This document shows positions 8,691-17,486 of a DNA stretch of 64,000 nt, piece after piece. How positions within the stretch are numbered: the stretch's first letter is position 1; each line of letters starts with the position of its first letter. The position numbers were made by a program, and so were the translations under genes. The notes under the pieces are model-generated. The model worked only from the letters and a program-made list of their open reading frames with translations. It made no database searches and was not told the DNA's origin. Source of the DNA: Deinococcus fonticola (GTDB lineage Bacteria > Deinococcota > Deinococci > Deinococcales > Deinococcaceae); NCBI RefSeq assembly GCF_004634215.1, contig NZ_SMMH01000006.1, positions 1-64,000 on the forward strand, in the 5' to 3' direction.

Positions 8691-11051
8691 TCAGGCTTCA
8701 GCCTCTGTGCCCTCAGCCTCTTCTGAGCTGGCGTCGTCGGTTTCGGGGGGCTGGTAGTTGCGGTTCTTTCCGATTTCGCGGACGCGCCCAGAGAAGCGGC
8801 TTTTCACTTCGTCGTAGAGCGGGTGGGCGCGAATGTCGCCGGGTCTGGACGGCGCGGCGGGCGCATGCTGGGGGGCGGAAGCCGGGCGGGTCTGGGGCGG
8901 GGGGCGGGGGGCGCTGTACTCCGCGAAGGGCGCGTCGTCCAGCGAGGGTGGCCCGGCCTCCTGAAGGCCTCCGCCGATGTCCCCCCAGTCGGGTTCCTCG
9001 GTGATGGCTTCCACCACGTACAGTTCGCGGGTCGTGGTGGGAGGCGCGATGCGGTCTCCACCCTGCGCGTCTGCCGGAGCCGGGGGCGGGTCGGCAGGTG
9101 TTTCCGCGTCCCACGGGGCGGGCGGAAGATCCGGCAGCGGCGCGGGGGCCACGTCGTCCGGGCTGTGGGGCGGCACGCGCTGCTCCGGGGCGTCGCCGAA
9201 AGGCAAATCCAGTTCCGGGAAGTCGGGTGTGCCGGCGCTGGGCCGTTCCAGCGTGGCAACCGCGGGCCGTTTGGGCGGCAGACCGGCTGGAGCCGGCGCG
9301 GCAGCGTCAAGGTTTGGAGTGTGGCCGACTGGCACCGAACTGGCGGGTGCGGGCCGGGGAGAAGCGGCGCGGCGGGGGGCCGGGTCGAAGTCCGGCACGG
9401 CCTCCCCCACGGGCGCTGCGGCCTCGACCGGTCGCCGGGCAGCGACTGGAGCAGGTGGAGGGGCGGGTGTCGGTGCGGGGGCAGGGGTGCCGCCCCCTCC
9501 CCCCGCGCCTCCTGGGCCGCCCAGGTTTTGCCGGCGCCCCAGGTTGTCGGGGGCCACCAGCTCGAAGGTGACTGGGCCGAACACCTTGAGCACCAGTTTC
9601 GCCACGTCGTCGAACTTTCCGGCCAGTTGCCTGGCGTGGAATTTGTTGCGGTCATCGTAGGTGAGGCTCACGTAACCGGGTTCGGCGTGCTGACGGGCGG
9701 GCTTCAGGTACGCCTTGACCTGCATGCTGGCCTGCCGCACCACATCTGCCCAGCTGCCCTGCAGGGGCGCCGCCGGAACCATGCCCTCGGTCGCCTGCGC
9801 TACCGCTTCACGCACCGGCGTGGGGCCAGGGCCACTGGCGCCACCGCTGCGCCGCCCGGCGGGGTCGAAGTCGGCCACGGCGGGGCCAGCCGGTGCGGGT
9901 CTGCCCCCCTGACGGAGTGTGGCCAGTTCTTTTTCCAGGCGGTTCAGGCGCTGAAGCAGATCGGCGGGAACGGCCGCGCCTGCCGACGTCGGCGCGTGAT
10001 GTCCACTGCTGCTCACGGCGTCGGCGGCCAGCAGGGCATGGGTCAGGCTCAACTCCAGGCTCTGCTGGTCGGCGCTGCGGGCAAAACGGCTCTCCTGCTC
10101 GTCCAGCGCCGCCTGCAGTTTCAGCAGGCGGGGAACGTCCGCGCCTTCCAGGCGGCCCTCTTCTCCCAGGCCCAGTTCAGCGTGCAGGGCCGCGCCAAAG
10201 GCGGCCACCAGGCCTTCCACCACCGTGCGGGCCGCGAACCCGTCGCGGTACAGGCCCGCCGCCCCGGACAGGGCCGCGCCCGCGTCACCCACCACCAGGG
10301 CGCCCGCGATGCCACGCACACGCTCGCCGGGCGGCAGGCCCAGCGCTTCCTCGACGCTGGCGCGGGTAATAGCGGTGCCGGCGGCCAGCATGCGTTCCAG
10401 CAGGCTCTCGCCGTCACGCATGGCCCCGTCGGCCAGGCGGCCGATCAGGTTCAGGGCGTCGGCGTCGGCGGTCACGCCCTCTTTGTCGGCCAGGCCCGCC
10501 AGTTTCCCCGCGATTTCCTCGGGGGTCAGGCGGCGAAAGCGGTAGTGCTGGCAGCGTGAGAGGATGGTGGGGATGATCTTCTCCGGCTCGGTCGTCGCCA
10601 GAATGAAGATCACGTGACCGGGCGGTTCCTCCAGCGTCTTGAGGAGGGCGTTGAAGGCTGCGCGGGACATCATGTGGGCTTCGTCCAGAATGTAGATTTT
10701 TTTTCCGCCGCGCATGGCCGCCAGGCCCACTTTCTCGCGCAGGTCGCGCACATCGTCGACGCTGTTGTTGCTGGCCGCGTCGATCTCCAGGACGTCCGGG
10801 TGGCTGCCTGCCCGCACGGCCAGGCAACTCTCGCACTCGCCACACGGTTTGGGGCCGTCCGACAGGCAGTTGGCCGTCATGGCGATCAGGCGGGCGGTGG
10901 TGGTCTTCCCCACCCCGCGTGGCCCGGAGAACAGGTAGGCGTGGCCCACCCGCCCCTGCGAGAGGGCCGCCCGCAGCACATCCTTCACGTGCTCCTGACC
11001 GACGATGTCCTCCCAGCGAATCGGACGCGCACGCTGATAAATGGCGCTCAT
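8691..11051 (-). CDS. dnaX: DNA polymerase III subunit gamma/tau
   Basis: This is the clamp-loader ATPase that opens the beta clamp and links polymerase cores. Residues 1-240 form the AAA+ module: Walker A GPRGVGKT (43-50), a zinc site C62, C70, C73 and C76, DEAHMM Walker B, and the sensor SRCQHYRFRR. The lid and collar domains extend to about residue 370. The remaining 400 or so residues are Pro/Ala-rich and disordered, forming the tau-specific region. At 786 residues it is longer than the E. coli protein. An A8 run (10704-10697, codons 116-119) sits in the ATPase domain, which is not where known gamma-producing slippage sites lie. Confidence 0.96.
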   Translation of the reverse strand: MSAIYQRARPIRWEDIVGQEHVKDVLRAALSQGRVGHAYLFSGPRGVGKTTTARLIAMTANCLSDGPKPCGECESCLAVRAGSHPDVLEIDAASNNSVDDVRDLREKVGLAAMRGGKKIYILDEAHMMSRAAFNALLKTLEEPPGHVIFILATTEPEKIIPTILSRCQHYRFRRLTPEEIAGKLAGLADKEGVTADADALNLIGRLADGAMRDGESLLERMLAAGTAITRASVEEALGLPPGERVRGIAGALVVGDAGAALSGAAGLYRDGFAARTVVEGLVAAFGAALHAELGLGEEGRLEGADVPRLLKLQAALDEQESRFARSADQQSLELSLTHALLAADAVSSSGHHAPTSAGAAVPADLLQRLNRLEKELATLRQGGRPAPAGPAVADFDPAGRRSGGASGPGPTPVREAVAQATEGMVPAAPLQGSWADVVRQASMQVKAYLKPARQHAEPGYVSLTYDDRNKFHARQLAGKFDDVAKLVLKVFGPVTFELVAPDNLGRRQNLGGPGGAGGGGGTPAPAPTPAPPPAPVAARRPVEAAAPVGEAVPDFDPAPRRAASPRPAPASSVPVGHTPNLDAAAPAPAGLPPKRPAVATLERPSAGTPDFPELDLPFGDAPEQRVPPHSPDDVAPAPLPDLPPAPWDAETPADPPPAPADAQGGDRIAPPTTTRELYVVEAITEEPDWGDIGGGLQEAGPPSLDDAPFAEYSAPRPPPQTRPASAPQHAPAAPSRPGDIRAHPLYDEVKSRFSGRVREIGKNRNYQPPETDDASSEEAEGTEAEA

Positions 11052-11090
11052 GGGCGCCCCCCTGGCGTGGGCTGTGGGTTATGGGGGGTG

Positions 11091-11133
11091 GGATGGAGAA
11101 AAAGACCCCTCAGCCAAGGCTTTTTCTCCATCC
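11091..11133. repeat. Inverted repeat upstream of dnaX
   Basis: A perfect 14-bp inverted repeat, GGATGGAGAAAAAG (11091-11104) and its complement (11120-11133), encloses a 15-nt loop, 40 bp before the dnaX start. The poly-T is inside the stem rather than after it, so it is not a standard terminator. It could be an attenuator, a protein site or a dispersed intergenic repeat. Confidence 0.55.
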
Positions 11134-11221
11134 ACCGCTTCCCGCCGACCCCTGACCCGTTCACCCGTTCAGTGTAGCCCCCGCGCTCCGGTCAGGCAGT
11201 GACCCGCCTCACGCCGCCACC

Positions 11222-11893
11222 TTACGGATTGACCTTGATACCGAAGGTGCCGCTGGCAGTGACTTCCTTGCCGTTCTTCTGGCCTGCAGCGTTGATCCCG
11301 CCGGTGTACGTGTTGATGGGTGTGCCTTTTTTCGCGGTGACGCGGATGGGGAATTCCTCGCCCACCAGCACCCGCGTTTTCGGCAGGGTGACGGTCACGT
11401 CCGGCGTGGTGCTCTGCGCGCTCAGGGTGAAGGTGCCGGGGTGGCTCTGGGGCGTGTACCCGCCCAGACGCCCGGTCAATTCCTTCGTCTCGCCGCCGCC
11501 CACCGTCAGGGTGGAAATGGACTTGCCGCCCGGCTCCGCGATCACCACGTATCCGCCCGCGCACCCGTTATGCCGCAACTTCCCGATATCCTGCACGCCC
11601 AGGTACAGGGCCGGAAACAGCGAGGCCACCATGAAGCCCAGCCCCAGCGCCGACACGCGCGGCCTGCGCCAGTTGATGGCCGCGAACGCCAGCCCGCCCG
11701 GCCCCAGCAGCAGCGGCATCAGCAGGGCCAGCAGCGTATGCCCCCGGCACGGATCGGTTAAAGCTGCGCCCCCCAGCAGGCGCACCAGCAGCACCAGCGC
11801 CGCTCCCACAGCCCAGCCCGCCAGCAGCCCCGGCAGGAAATGTTTCGTTTCAAAAGCGGGCACGTTATCCACAGACGGCGAAGAACCAGACAC
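11222..11893 (-). CDS. Hypothetical membrane protein with C-terminal beta-rich domain
   Basis: I do not recognise this 223-residue protein. Three or four hydrophobic helices (about 20-45, 53-75 and 83-105) are followed by a C-terminal domain of roughly 115 residues made of alternating short strands (ISTLTVGGGETKEL, GTFTLSAQSTTPDVTV, FPIRVTAKKGT), likely outside the membrane. It lies between the DUF2339 gene and dnaX on the same strand. The N terminus is polar (MSGSSPSVDN) and lacks a signal peptide, so the helices probably act as the membrane anchor. Confidence 0.7.
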   Translation of the reverse strand: MSGSSPSVDNVPAFETKHFLPGLLAGWAVGAALVLLVRLLGGAALTDPCRGHTLLALLMPLLLGPGGLAFAAINWRRPRVSALGLGFMVASLFPALYLGVQDIGKLRHNGCAGGYVVIAEPGGKSISTLTVGGGETKELTGRLGGYTPQSHPGTFTLSAQSTTPDVTVTLPKTRVLVGEEFPIRVTAKKGTPINTYTGGINAAGQKNGKEVTASGTFGIKVNP

Positions 11894-12008
11894 GCCCCGC
11901 AGCTTACCGCCTGGTCAGCGGGACGGATGCCGCCAGCGGCCGGGAGGAACAGCGGCCGGCAAATCGAACTGTCCAGTCAGGCTCGCTCTCGACCGTTCGA
12001 CTCCAGGC

Positions 12009-14855
12009 TCAGGTGGCGCTGGTTTCTGGCGACTCGTCGGCCCCTTTGTTCCTCATGTTGGGGCGGGGGGCCAGGACGGCCAGCAGCAGCAGGCTGAGGC
12101 CGGTGACAAGGACGGCGAGGCCAGCGACGGCGCGGGGATTACTGAAGTTCAGGGCGTCCAGGGTGGCGCCTTTCAGGCCGGCGAGGCTGACCAGCCACAG
12201 CCCGGCTGTCCAGTGGGCGCGGGCGTCCAGATCACCATCCAGACGGGCCGCCCGGACACAGGCGCTGATGCCCATCAGCATGGCGGCGGTGCTGCCCGCC
12301 AGCAGCCACCACTCGTGCATGGCCGGCCACACGAACAGCCCCGCGCTGACGGCCAGGGCCAGGAAAAAGCCGAACCACCAGGTCTGCTGCGCGGAAGTGA
12401 GCCCTGGAAGCTGGCGCAGGGCGGTGGCCGAGGAGGCGGGAAGCCGGGAAGCGAGCCAGTCGCGGCCGGTGCTGTCCAGCGTGAGCCAGCCCACCAGCAG
12501 GAGGGCCCAGGTGCCCAGCCACTCGATGACGCGCGGAACACCTTGCGGGAAGATCCAGGCGACGTGGCTGAGGATGGCGGCGACTGCGCCTAGAACCAGC
12601 AAGGCGGGCACGCGCTGACCAGCGAGTTTCAGGGGCAGCCCGGCCGCCAGCAGGGCCACCAGGGCGCAGGCCAGGGCAAGGTGCGGCGCGTTGCCATCGG
12701 GCAGCAGCGCCAGCGCGAAGGTCAGGAGGGCCAACGCCACCCCCTCCACAAGCGCCTGCCCCGTCCGAGCGTTATGGGCGGTCAGCAGGGCCACTAAAGC
12801 GGCCAGCACGGCGCCCAGCAGCAGGGCCAGGCGCTCCGGGCGGGTGTCCACGGCACCTAGCAGCGACACGCTGCCCACCAGCAGGCCCGGCAGCGCGGCC
12901 CAGTAGAGGGTGTTCTGCACGGGCCTGAACAGGTGCGCGGTGCGCTGCGTGAGCCACAGCAGGGCGGCCAGCCCCAGAACGGCGCCCAGCACGGGCCAGA
13001 CCGGGCCGCTGGACAGCCCCAGCAGTGCGGCCCCCCCGCCGAGACCGGCCAGCCATGCCAGATCAGGCGTCTGGCGGTGACGCGCCTGCCAGAAAGCGGC
13101 CCGCAGCGCGCCGACCACTGCGATCAGCGCCGGGAGGGCCTGTAGAAATGGGGCCCACGGTGGCGCCAGGCCCGGTGTGCCCAGCCCCCACAGGGCGGTG
13201 CCGGCCAGGGCCAGGGCGCCCAGCCACACCCACAGCCGGCTGTGGCCGTGCAGGCCGATGACCAGCACCGTCAGGGCCAGTCCGGCCAGGGCGGCGGGTT
13301 CGGTGCGGGCGCCCAGCAGGGCAACCAGGAGGGCCGCGGCCAGGCCCGTCGCTCCGGCGGTCAGGCTGCTGGCCAGGGTGCCGGCCAGCGTGTCTTCCGG
13401 GTCGCGCGGGGTGTGGCGGTGGTGCCGCCAGCCCCACCAGGCCGCCCCGGCCAGCACCAGCAGGTTAAAGACGCCCGGCGCCAGAACGGTCTGAAACCCA
13501 GGATGCCGGCTGAGTGCAAGTCCCAGCGCCAGGCCCACCAGCGCCTGCGGGGTCACGCTGGCCCACACGGCCGCCAGGCGCACCGCACTGTCCTGAACGT
13601 CGTCCGCGTCGGGCACCCCGGCGGTGGAGCGCAGCAGGGTCAGCACCGGCAGAAGTGCCAGCAATGAGAACCCTACCCACAGGGCCATCCCCAGCACAGG
13701 TTCAGTGTTCAGGTGCAGGGCGCGGGTCAGCACGGCGCGGCTGAACAGATCGCCAGCGTCCAGCGTGGACAGATCCAGCCGCGGCAGGACGTGGCTGACG
13801 GCCGCCACCAGCCAGCCCAGCGGCAGCAGCCCGGTCAGGGTCAGCGTCAGGGTCAGCGCCGCCCGCCAGGCCTGCGGGTTGTCCGGCCCTTCCAGATCAT
13901 CTTCCTGGGAAGCGTTGGCAGCGGCGCTGTCTTTCAGGGAAGGCCGTGCGCCCAGCAGCGCCGCGGCCGAGAGCACAAAGACGGCGCCGGCCGCCGGAAT
14001 GGACAGGCGGTTCAGGTCGTCGGCCAGCATCCACACACTGAGGCTGGCCCCTCCCAGCGCCATGACGCCCAGCAGCGGTTCGCGCCGCCGCAGACCGTCC
14101 CAGGTAAGGGCGGCACTCAGCAGCAGCAGGCCCAGCAGGATGATCGCCGGCCCCCCCTCCTGCGGGAATTTCTGCGCCAGGCTGCCCAGCCCCAGCGCAC
14201 TGACGCCGTAGCCCAGGCCGCGCAGCGCGCCCGAAACAGGCCACGGCACCAGCCGGGCTGTGCCGTACAGCACCGCCCCGAAGGCGAAGACCGCCAGCAG
14301 AAGCGTCCAGGCGGGCCACCCCAGCGCCCGCAGGGTAAAGGCCAGCCCGCCCAGCACCAGCGCCCCGCCGAACACGCTGATGCGGGCGCGGCTATATTCC
14401 GGCCCCCACAGTGACGACTGAGCTGGCACGTGGGCCGCCGGCGTGGTCAGCATCGGCGCCCTGGGGGAGGCAGCAGCAGGTAAGGATGCAGCAGCGCCGG
14501 GAGCCGCAGCCTGGAACACCGCGCCGGGCTGGTCTTCCGGCCACGGGGAACGCGGCTGGAACACGGGAGCTGCTTGAGGCGAGGACGGCGCAGCCGGGAC
14601 ATCGGGGGAAGGGGTGGGCCTTTCCTGCCCCGCACCGGGCGCGGCCTGCGGCGGTGGCACCGACGCGGCGGGGCGCGCTTCCTCGCCCAGCCGCACGGAA
14701 GGCGGCAGGTTGAGCGTGGCCCGCAGTTCCAGCAACTCCTCGCGCAGCAGGTTCGCCTTGCGCTCGGCGTCCTGTGCCCGCGCCTGCGCTGTTTGGGAAC
14801 GCACAAATGCCACCACAGCCAGCACCAGAGCCAGCAGTATGAACAGGGCCGACAT
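12009..14855 (-). CDS. DUF2339 family large membrane protein
   Basis: This 948-residue protein starts with one membrane helix (MSALFILLALVLAVVAFV) and a short coiled coil (about 22-50). A Pro/Ala-rich stretch follows to about 150, then more than twenty closely spaced hydrophobic helices. The layout and the motif around SLWGPEYSRARISVFGG, which precedes the helical part, fit the DUF2339 family, whose function is not established. It is monocistronic as far as can be seen. Leu and Ala make up much of the protein, so the membrane-helix assignment is secure while the function is open. Confidence 0.82.
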   Translation of the reverse strand: MSALFILLALVLAVVAFVRSQTAQARAQDAERKANLLREELLELRATLNLPPSVRLGEEARPAASVPPPQAAPGAGQERPTPSPDVPAAPSSPQAAPVFQPRSPWPEDQPGAVFQAAAPGAAASLPAAASPRAPMLTTPAAHVPAQSSLWGPEYSRARISVFGGALVLGGLAFTLRALGWPAWTLLLAVFAFGAVLYGTARLVPWPVSGALRGLGYGVSALGLGSLAQKFPQEGGPAIILLGLLLLSAALTWDGLRRREPLLGVMALGGASLSVWMLADDLNRLSIPAAGAVFVLSAAALLGARPSLKDSAAANASQEDDLEGPDNPQAWRAALTLTLTLTGLLPLGWLVAAVSHVLPRLDLSTLDAGDLFSRAVLTRALHLNTEPVLGMALWVGFSLLALLPVLTLLRSTAGVPDADDVQDSAVRLAAVWASVTPQALVGLALGLALSRHPGFQTVLAPGVFNLLVLAGAAWWGWRHHRHTPRDPEDTLAGTLASSLTAGATGLAAALLVALLGARTEPAALAGLALTVLVIGLHGHSRLWVWLGALALAGTALWGLGTPGLAPPWAPFLQALPALIAVVGALRAAFWQARHRQTPDLAWLAGLGGGAALLGLSSGPVWPVLGAVLGLAALLWLTQRTAHLFRPVQNTLYWAALPGLLVGSVSLLGAVDTRPERLALLLGAVLAALVALLTAHNARTGQALVEGVALALLTFALALLPDGNAPHLALACALVALLAAGLPLKLAGQRVPALLVLGAVAAILSHVAWIFPQGVPRVIEWLGTWALLLVGWLTLDSTGRDWLASRLPASSATALRQLPGLTSAQQTWWFGFFLALAVSAGLFVWPAMHEWWLLAGSTAAMLMGISACVRAARLDGDLDARAHWTAGLWLVSLAGLKGATLDALNFSNPRAVAGLAVLVTGLSLLLLAVLAPRPNMRNKGADESPETSAT

Positions 14856-14930
14856 GCCTCAGCGTACCCTGCCGCCCGCAAAAACCGCGCCCATTTGCAG
14901 GCGCGGTTCAAACCGGAGGCGTCGGCCGCG

Positions 14931-15320
14931 TCAGTTTCTGGCGCAGCTGGGGCAGACGCCCATAAATTCCAGGCGCACGTCGGTGACCTGAAACCCGGCA
15001 GGCAGGTGCGCGTGCGGAATGGGCGGCACCGAACTCACCGGAACGTCGAAAATGGCGCCGCAGGTGCGGCACACGGCGTGGTGGTGGTCGTCGCCCTCGC
15101 GGCGGTAGTCGTAGCGGGTGGCCTGCCCGACGCGCTCGATGGGTGTCACCATGCCGTCGCGCACCAGGGCGTCCAGCGCGCGGTACACCGTGCCGAGGCT
15201 GACGCTGGGCAGTTTTTCCCTGACCTGAGCGTGAACCTGCGCGGCGTCCGGGTGCGCCCGCGAGGCCTGAAGCACCTCGATGACCGCTGCACGCTGTTTT
15301 GTCTGCCTGACCATCGTCAT
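14931..15320 (-). CDS. Fur-family metal- or peroxide-responsive transcription regulator
   Basis: This 129-residue protein has the Fur-family winged helix (RQTKQRAAVIEVLQ at 5-18, recognition region SLGTVYRALDAL at 41-52). The dimerisation domain has the metal-binding cluster DDHHHAVCRTCG (H79-81, C84, C87) and a second CxxC near the C terminus (C123, C126), which would form the structural zinc site. It could be Fur, PerR, Zur or Mur; the sequence alone does not settle which. A second in-frame ATG lies two codons in. It is divergent from birA with a 109-bp gap. Confidence 0.9.
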   Translation of the reverse strand: MTMVRQTKQRAAVIEVLQASRAHPDAAQVHAQVREKLPSVSLGTVYRALDALVRDGMVTPIERVGQATRYDYRREGDDHHHAVCRTCGAIFDVPVSSVPPIPHAHLPAGFQVTDVRLEFMGVCPSCARN

Positions 15321-15429
15321 TGCGTTCTCCCTAACCCCTGGCAGCCTAGCACTGCTTCCCGGATTTTAAAGGCTGCATCTGACGGAATGGTGACAGGAAG
15401 CACCGCCAGGCCGCAGACTTGAAGCTGTT

Positions 15430-16389
15430 ATGCCGCAACGCCTGCTGCCACTGCTGACTTCGGAACCGCAATCGGGAGACGCCCTGGGGGCCGCGCTGGG
15501 CGTGGGGCGCGTGACCGTGAACACCCTGGCGCGCAAACTGATCGAGGACGGTGTGCCGCTCCTCATCTCGCGCGGCGGGTACGCACTGCTGCCGGGAACG
15601 CCCGCGCCGCAACTGCTGGAGATCCGGGGACAGTTCGGGCGGGCGCGGCGCTACGCGGGCACGGTGGGCAGCACGCAGGACGAGATTCGCCGCTGGGCCG
15701 ACGACTCGCAAGACCCCGCGCCGCACGGGGCGGTGTACGTGGCCGAGCGTCAGACCGGTGGGCGGGGCCGGCGCGGGCGGGCCTGGGATACCGCGCAGGG
15801 CGCGCTGGCCTTCAGCCTGCTGCTGCGCGGAGCGGCGGGGCAGGGCCTCCCTGAACCGTCGCTGCCCGAACTCTCGCTGTCCGAACTGGCGCTGATGCCG
15901 CTGGCGGCGGGCGTGGCGCTGCACGAGGCCAGCGGCGGCGTGGGGGGCCTGAAGTGGCCCAACGACCTGCTCTCGCCGGATGGCCGCAAGATGGCGGGCA
16001 TTCTGCTGGACGCCGATCTGCGCGGCGAGGAGGTGCGGCGGGCCGTGCTGGGCATCGGCGTGAACGTGACCACCGCCCCGCCCGGCGCGTCGGCCCTGAA
16101 CGAGTGGAATCCGGGCCTGTCCCGCGCCCGGGTGCTGTCGGACGTGCTGGCCGCGCTGGAACGCTGGCTGGTGGCCCCGCCTGGTGAGGTGCTGGATGCC
16201 TGGCGAAGCCGGAACGTCACGCTGGGTCAGCGCGTGCAGGTCACCACGCCGCAGGGAACGCAGCTCTTCACGGCCCTCGACCTGGACGCGGGGGGCGGCC
16301 TGATCGTGCAGAACGAAACAGGTGAACAGAGCACCATTCACGCCGGAGACGTGCAGCTGGTCGGCCAGTGGGCAGCCTCACCCGCCTGA
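15430..16389 (+). CDS. birA: Biotin--[acetyl-CoA-carboxylase] ligase BirA
   Basis: This 319-residue enzyme activates biotin with ATP and transfers it to a lysine of the biotin carboxyl carrier protein. The N-terminal 60 residues are a helix-turn-helix (GAALGVGRVTVNTLARKL), so it may also repress biotin genes as in E. coli. The catalytic domain shows the biotin/ATP loop GRGRRGR (111-117), KWPND (175-179) and GRKMAGILLD with K187. The C-terminal SH3-like domain ends the protein. No biotin biosynthesis genes are in the window. Confidence 0.94.
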   Translation: MPQRLLPLLTSEPQSGDALGAALGVGRVTVNTLARKLIEDGVPLLISRGGYALLPGTPAPQLLEIRGQFGRARRYAGTVGSTQDEIRRWADDSQDPAPHGAVYVAERQTGGRGRRGRAWDTAQGALAFSLLLRGAAGQGLPEPSLPELSLSELALMPLAAGVALHEASGGVGGLKWPNDLLSPDGRKMAGILLDADLRGEEVRRAVLGIGVNVTTAPPGASALNEWNPGLSRARVLSDVLAALERWLVAPPGEVLDAWRSRNVTLGQRVQVTTPQGTQLFTALDLDAGGGLIVQNETGEQSTIHAGDVQLVGQWAASPA

Positions 16390-16518
16390 GCGCAGGTCGA
16401 GACGTCGAGCACCGTGTCCTTTCGACTGGTGCATGTGCCAGGCCGTTCCCAGGCCCTTATCAGGCAATGGTGAGTTCGGTCAGGCGTCGGTCAGAGGCGG
16501 TGCACTACGCTGGCCTGG

Positions 16519-17346
16519 ATGTCTTTTCGCTTTTCTCTCACGCCGTTTCTCCTGCTGCTGGGCTTCAGCCTGGGCGGCCCGGCGGCACCGGCCCAGGCTG
16601 TGAACGCCGATGCGCTGGTGCCGGTGGTGCAGGGCGCTTTCAAGAAGTGTGGGCGCACCCTGGCGCTGAATGACGCCCTGAGCCGCGCGGCGCGCGACGT
16701 GCTGCTGGGCAAGGAGTTGCAGCCGGCCATCAAAGCGCAGCAGTTCGCGGTGTTCAGGGCCGAGGAGTGGGAGTTGACCTTTCACGGCAACACGACCTGG
16801 GCAGCCAACACCCTGGCCGGGCAGTGCAGCAAGCTGGGGGACATGCGGCAGTACGGCCTGTCCACCGACGGCCAGAAACTGGTGGTCATCGTGGCCCAGG
16901 AGGCCAGCGTCGACCTGACACACAAGGCCCGCTGGCTGGCCGAATTCCTGACCCTGACCAACCGCGCGCGGGCGCAGGCCAGGACGTGCGGCGACAGGCG
17001 CCTGAACGCCGCCGGGCCGCTGCGCTGGGACTCGCGCCTGGAAGTGGCGGCGCAGGGGCACGTGCAGGACATGATTCGCCTGAACTTCCGGGGCCACGTG
17101 AACCCGCAGACCGGCAGCGAACCGTGGCAACGCGCCCAGGCCGCCGGCTTCCGGGGCGGGGTCGGCGAGAACCTCGCCTACGGCATGCTGACCCCGCAGG
17201 ACGCCGTGAGCGAACTGCTACGCAGCCCTGCCCACTGCGAGAACCTGATGGACAGCCGCTGGAAGCTGTTCGGGGCGTCGGTGGCGAACGGCACGGCGTC
17301 TACCCTCTTTCCGACCTACTGGGCGCAGGTGTTCGGAGCGCCTTGA
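16519..17346 (+). CDS. Secreted CAP-domain (SCP/PR1, YkwD-like) protein
   Basis: This 275-residue protein has a signal peptide ending near AQA (about residue 27) and a C-terminal CAP domain from about residue 140 (LAEFLTLTNRARAQARTCG, WDSRLEVAAQGHVQDMI, GENLAYG, SPAHCENLMD, YWAQVFGAP). Bacterial CAP proteins act outside the cell; their biochemical role is poorly defined. The N-terminal half (about 30-135) has a similar order of blocks (RTLALNDALSRAARDVLLG and later QYGLSTDGQKLVVIVAQ) and may be a strongly eroded second CAP copy (inference). Confidence 0.85.
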   Translation: MSFRFSLTPFLLLLGFSLGGPAAPAQAVNADALVPVVQGAFKKCGRTLALNDALSRAARDVLLGKELQPAIKAQQFAVFRAEEWELTFHGNTTWAANTLAGQCSKLGDMRQYGLSTDGQKLVVIVAQEASVDLTHKARWLAEFLTLTNRARAQARTCGDRRLNAAGPLRWDSRLEVAAQGHVQDMIRLNFRGHVNPQTGSEPWQRAQAAGFRGGVGENLAYGMLTPQDAVSELLRSPAHCENLMDSRWKLFGASVANGTASTLFPTYWAQVFGAP

Positions 17347-17486
17347 ACTGAACCGTGAGGGGCCAGCACATAAGCGTCGTTCTCGTGCGATGAAATGAAC
17401 AGAAGAAGGTTGCGGCGCCGGAGTGGGTGCTACCCTGCCGTCATTAAGGAGCCGGCCCCGAACGGGCCCGACTGGAGGACGCAAAC

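Noticed and set aside
10697..10704. A8 run in dnaX as the gamma/tau slippage site
   Set aside because: It lies in the ATPase domain near residue 117, far before the tau-specific region, so slippage would not give a working gamma.
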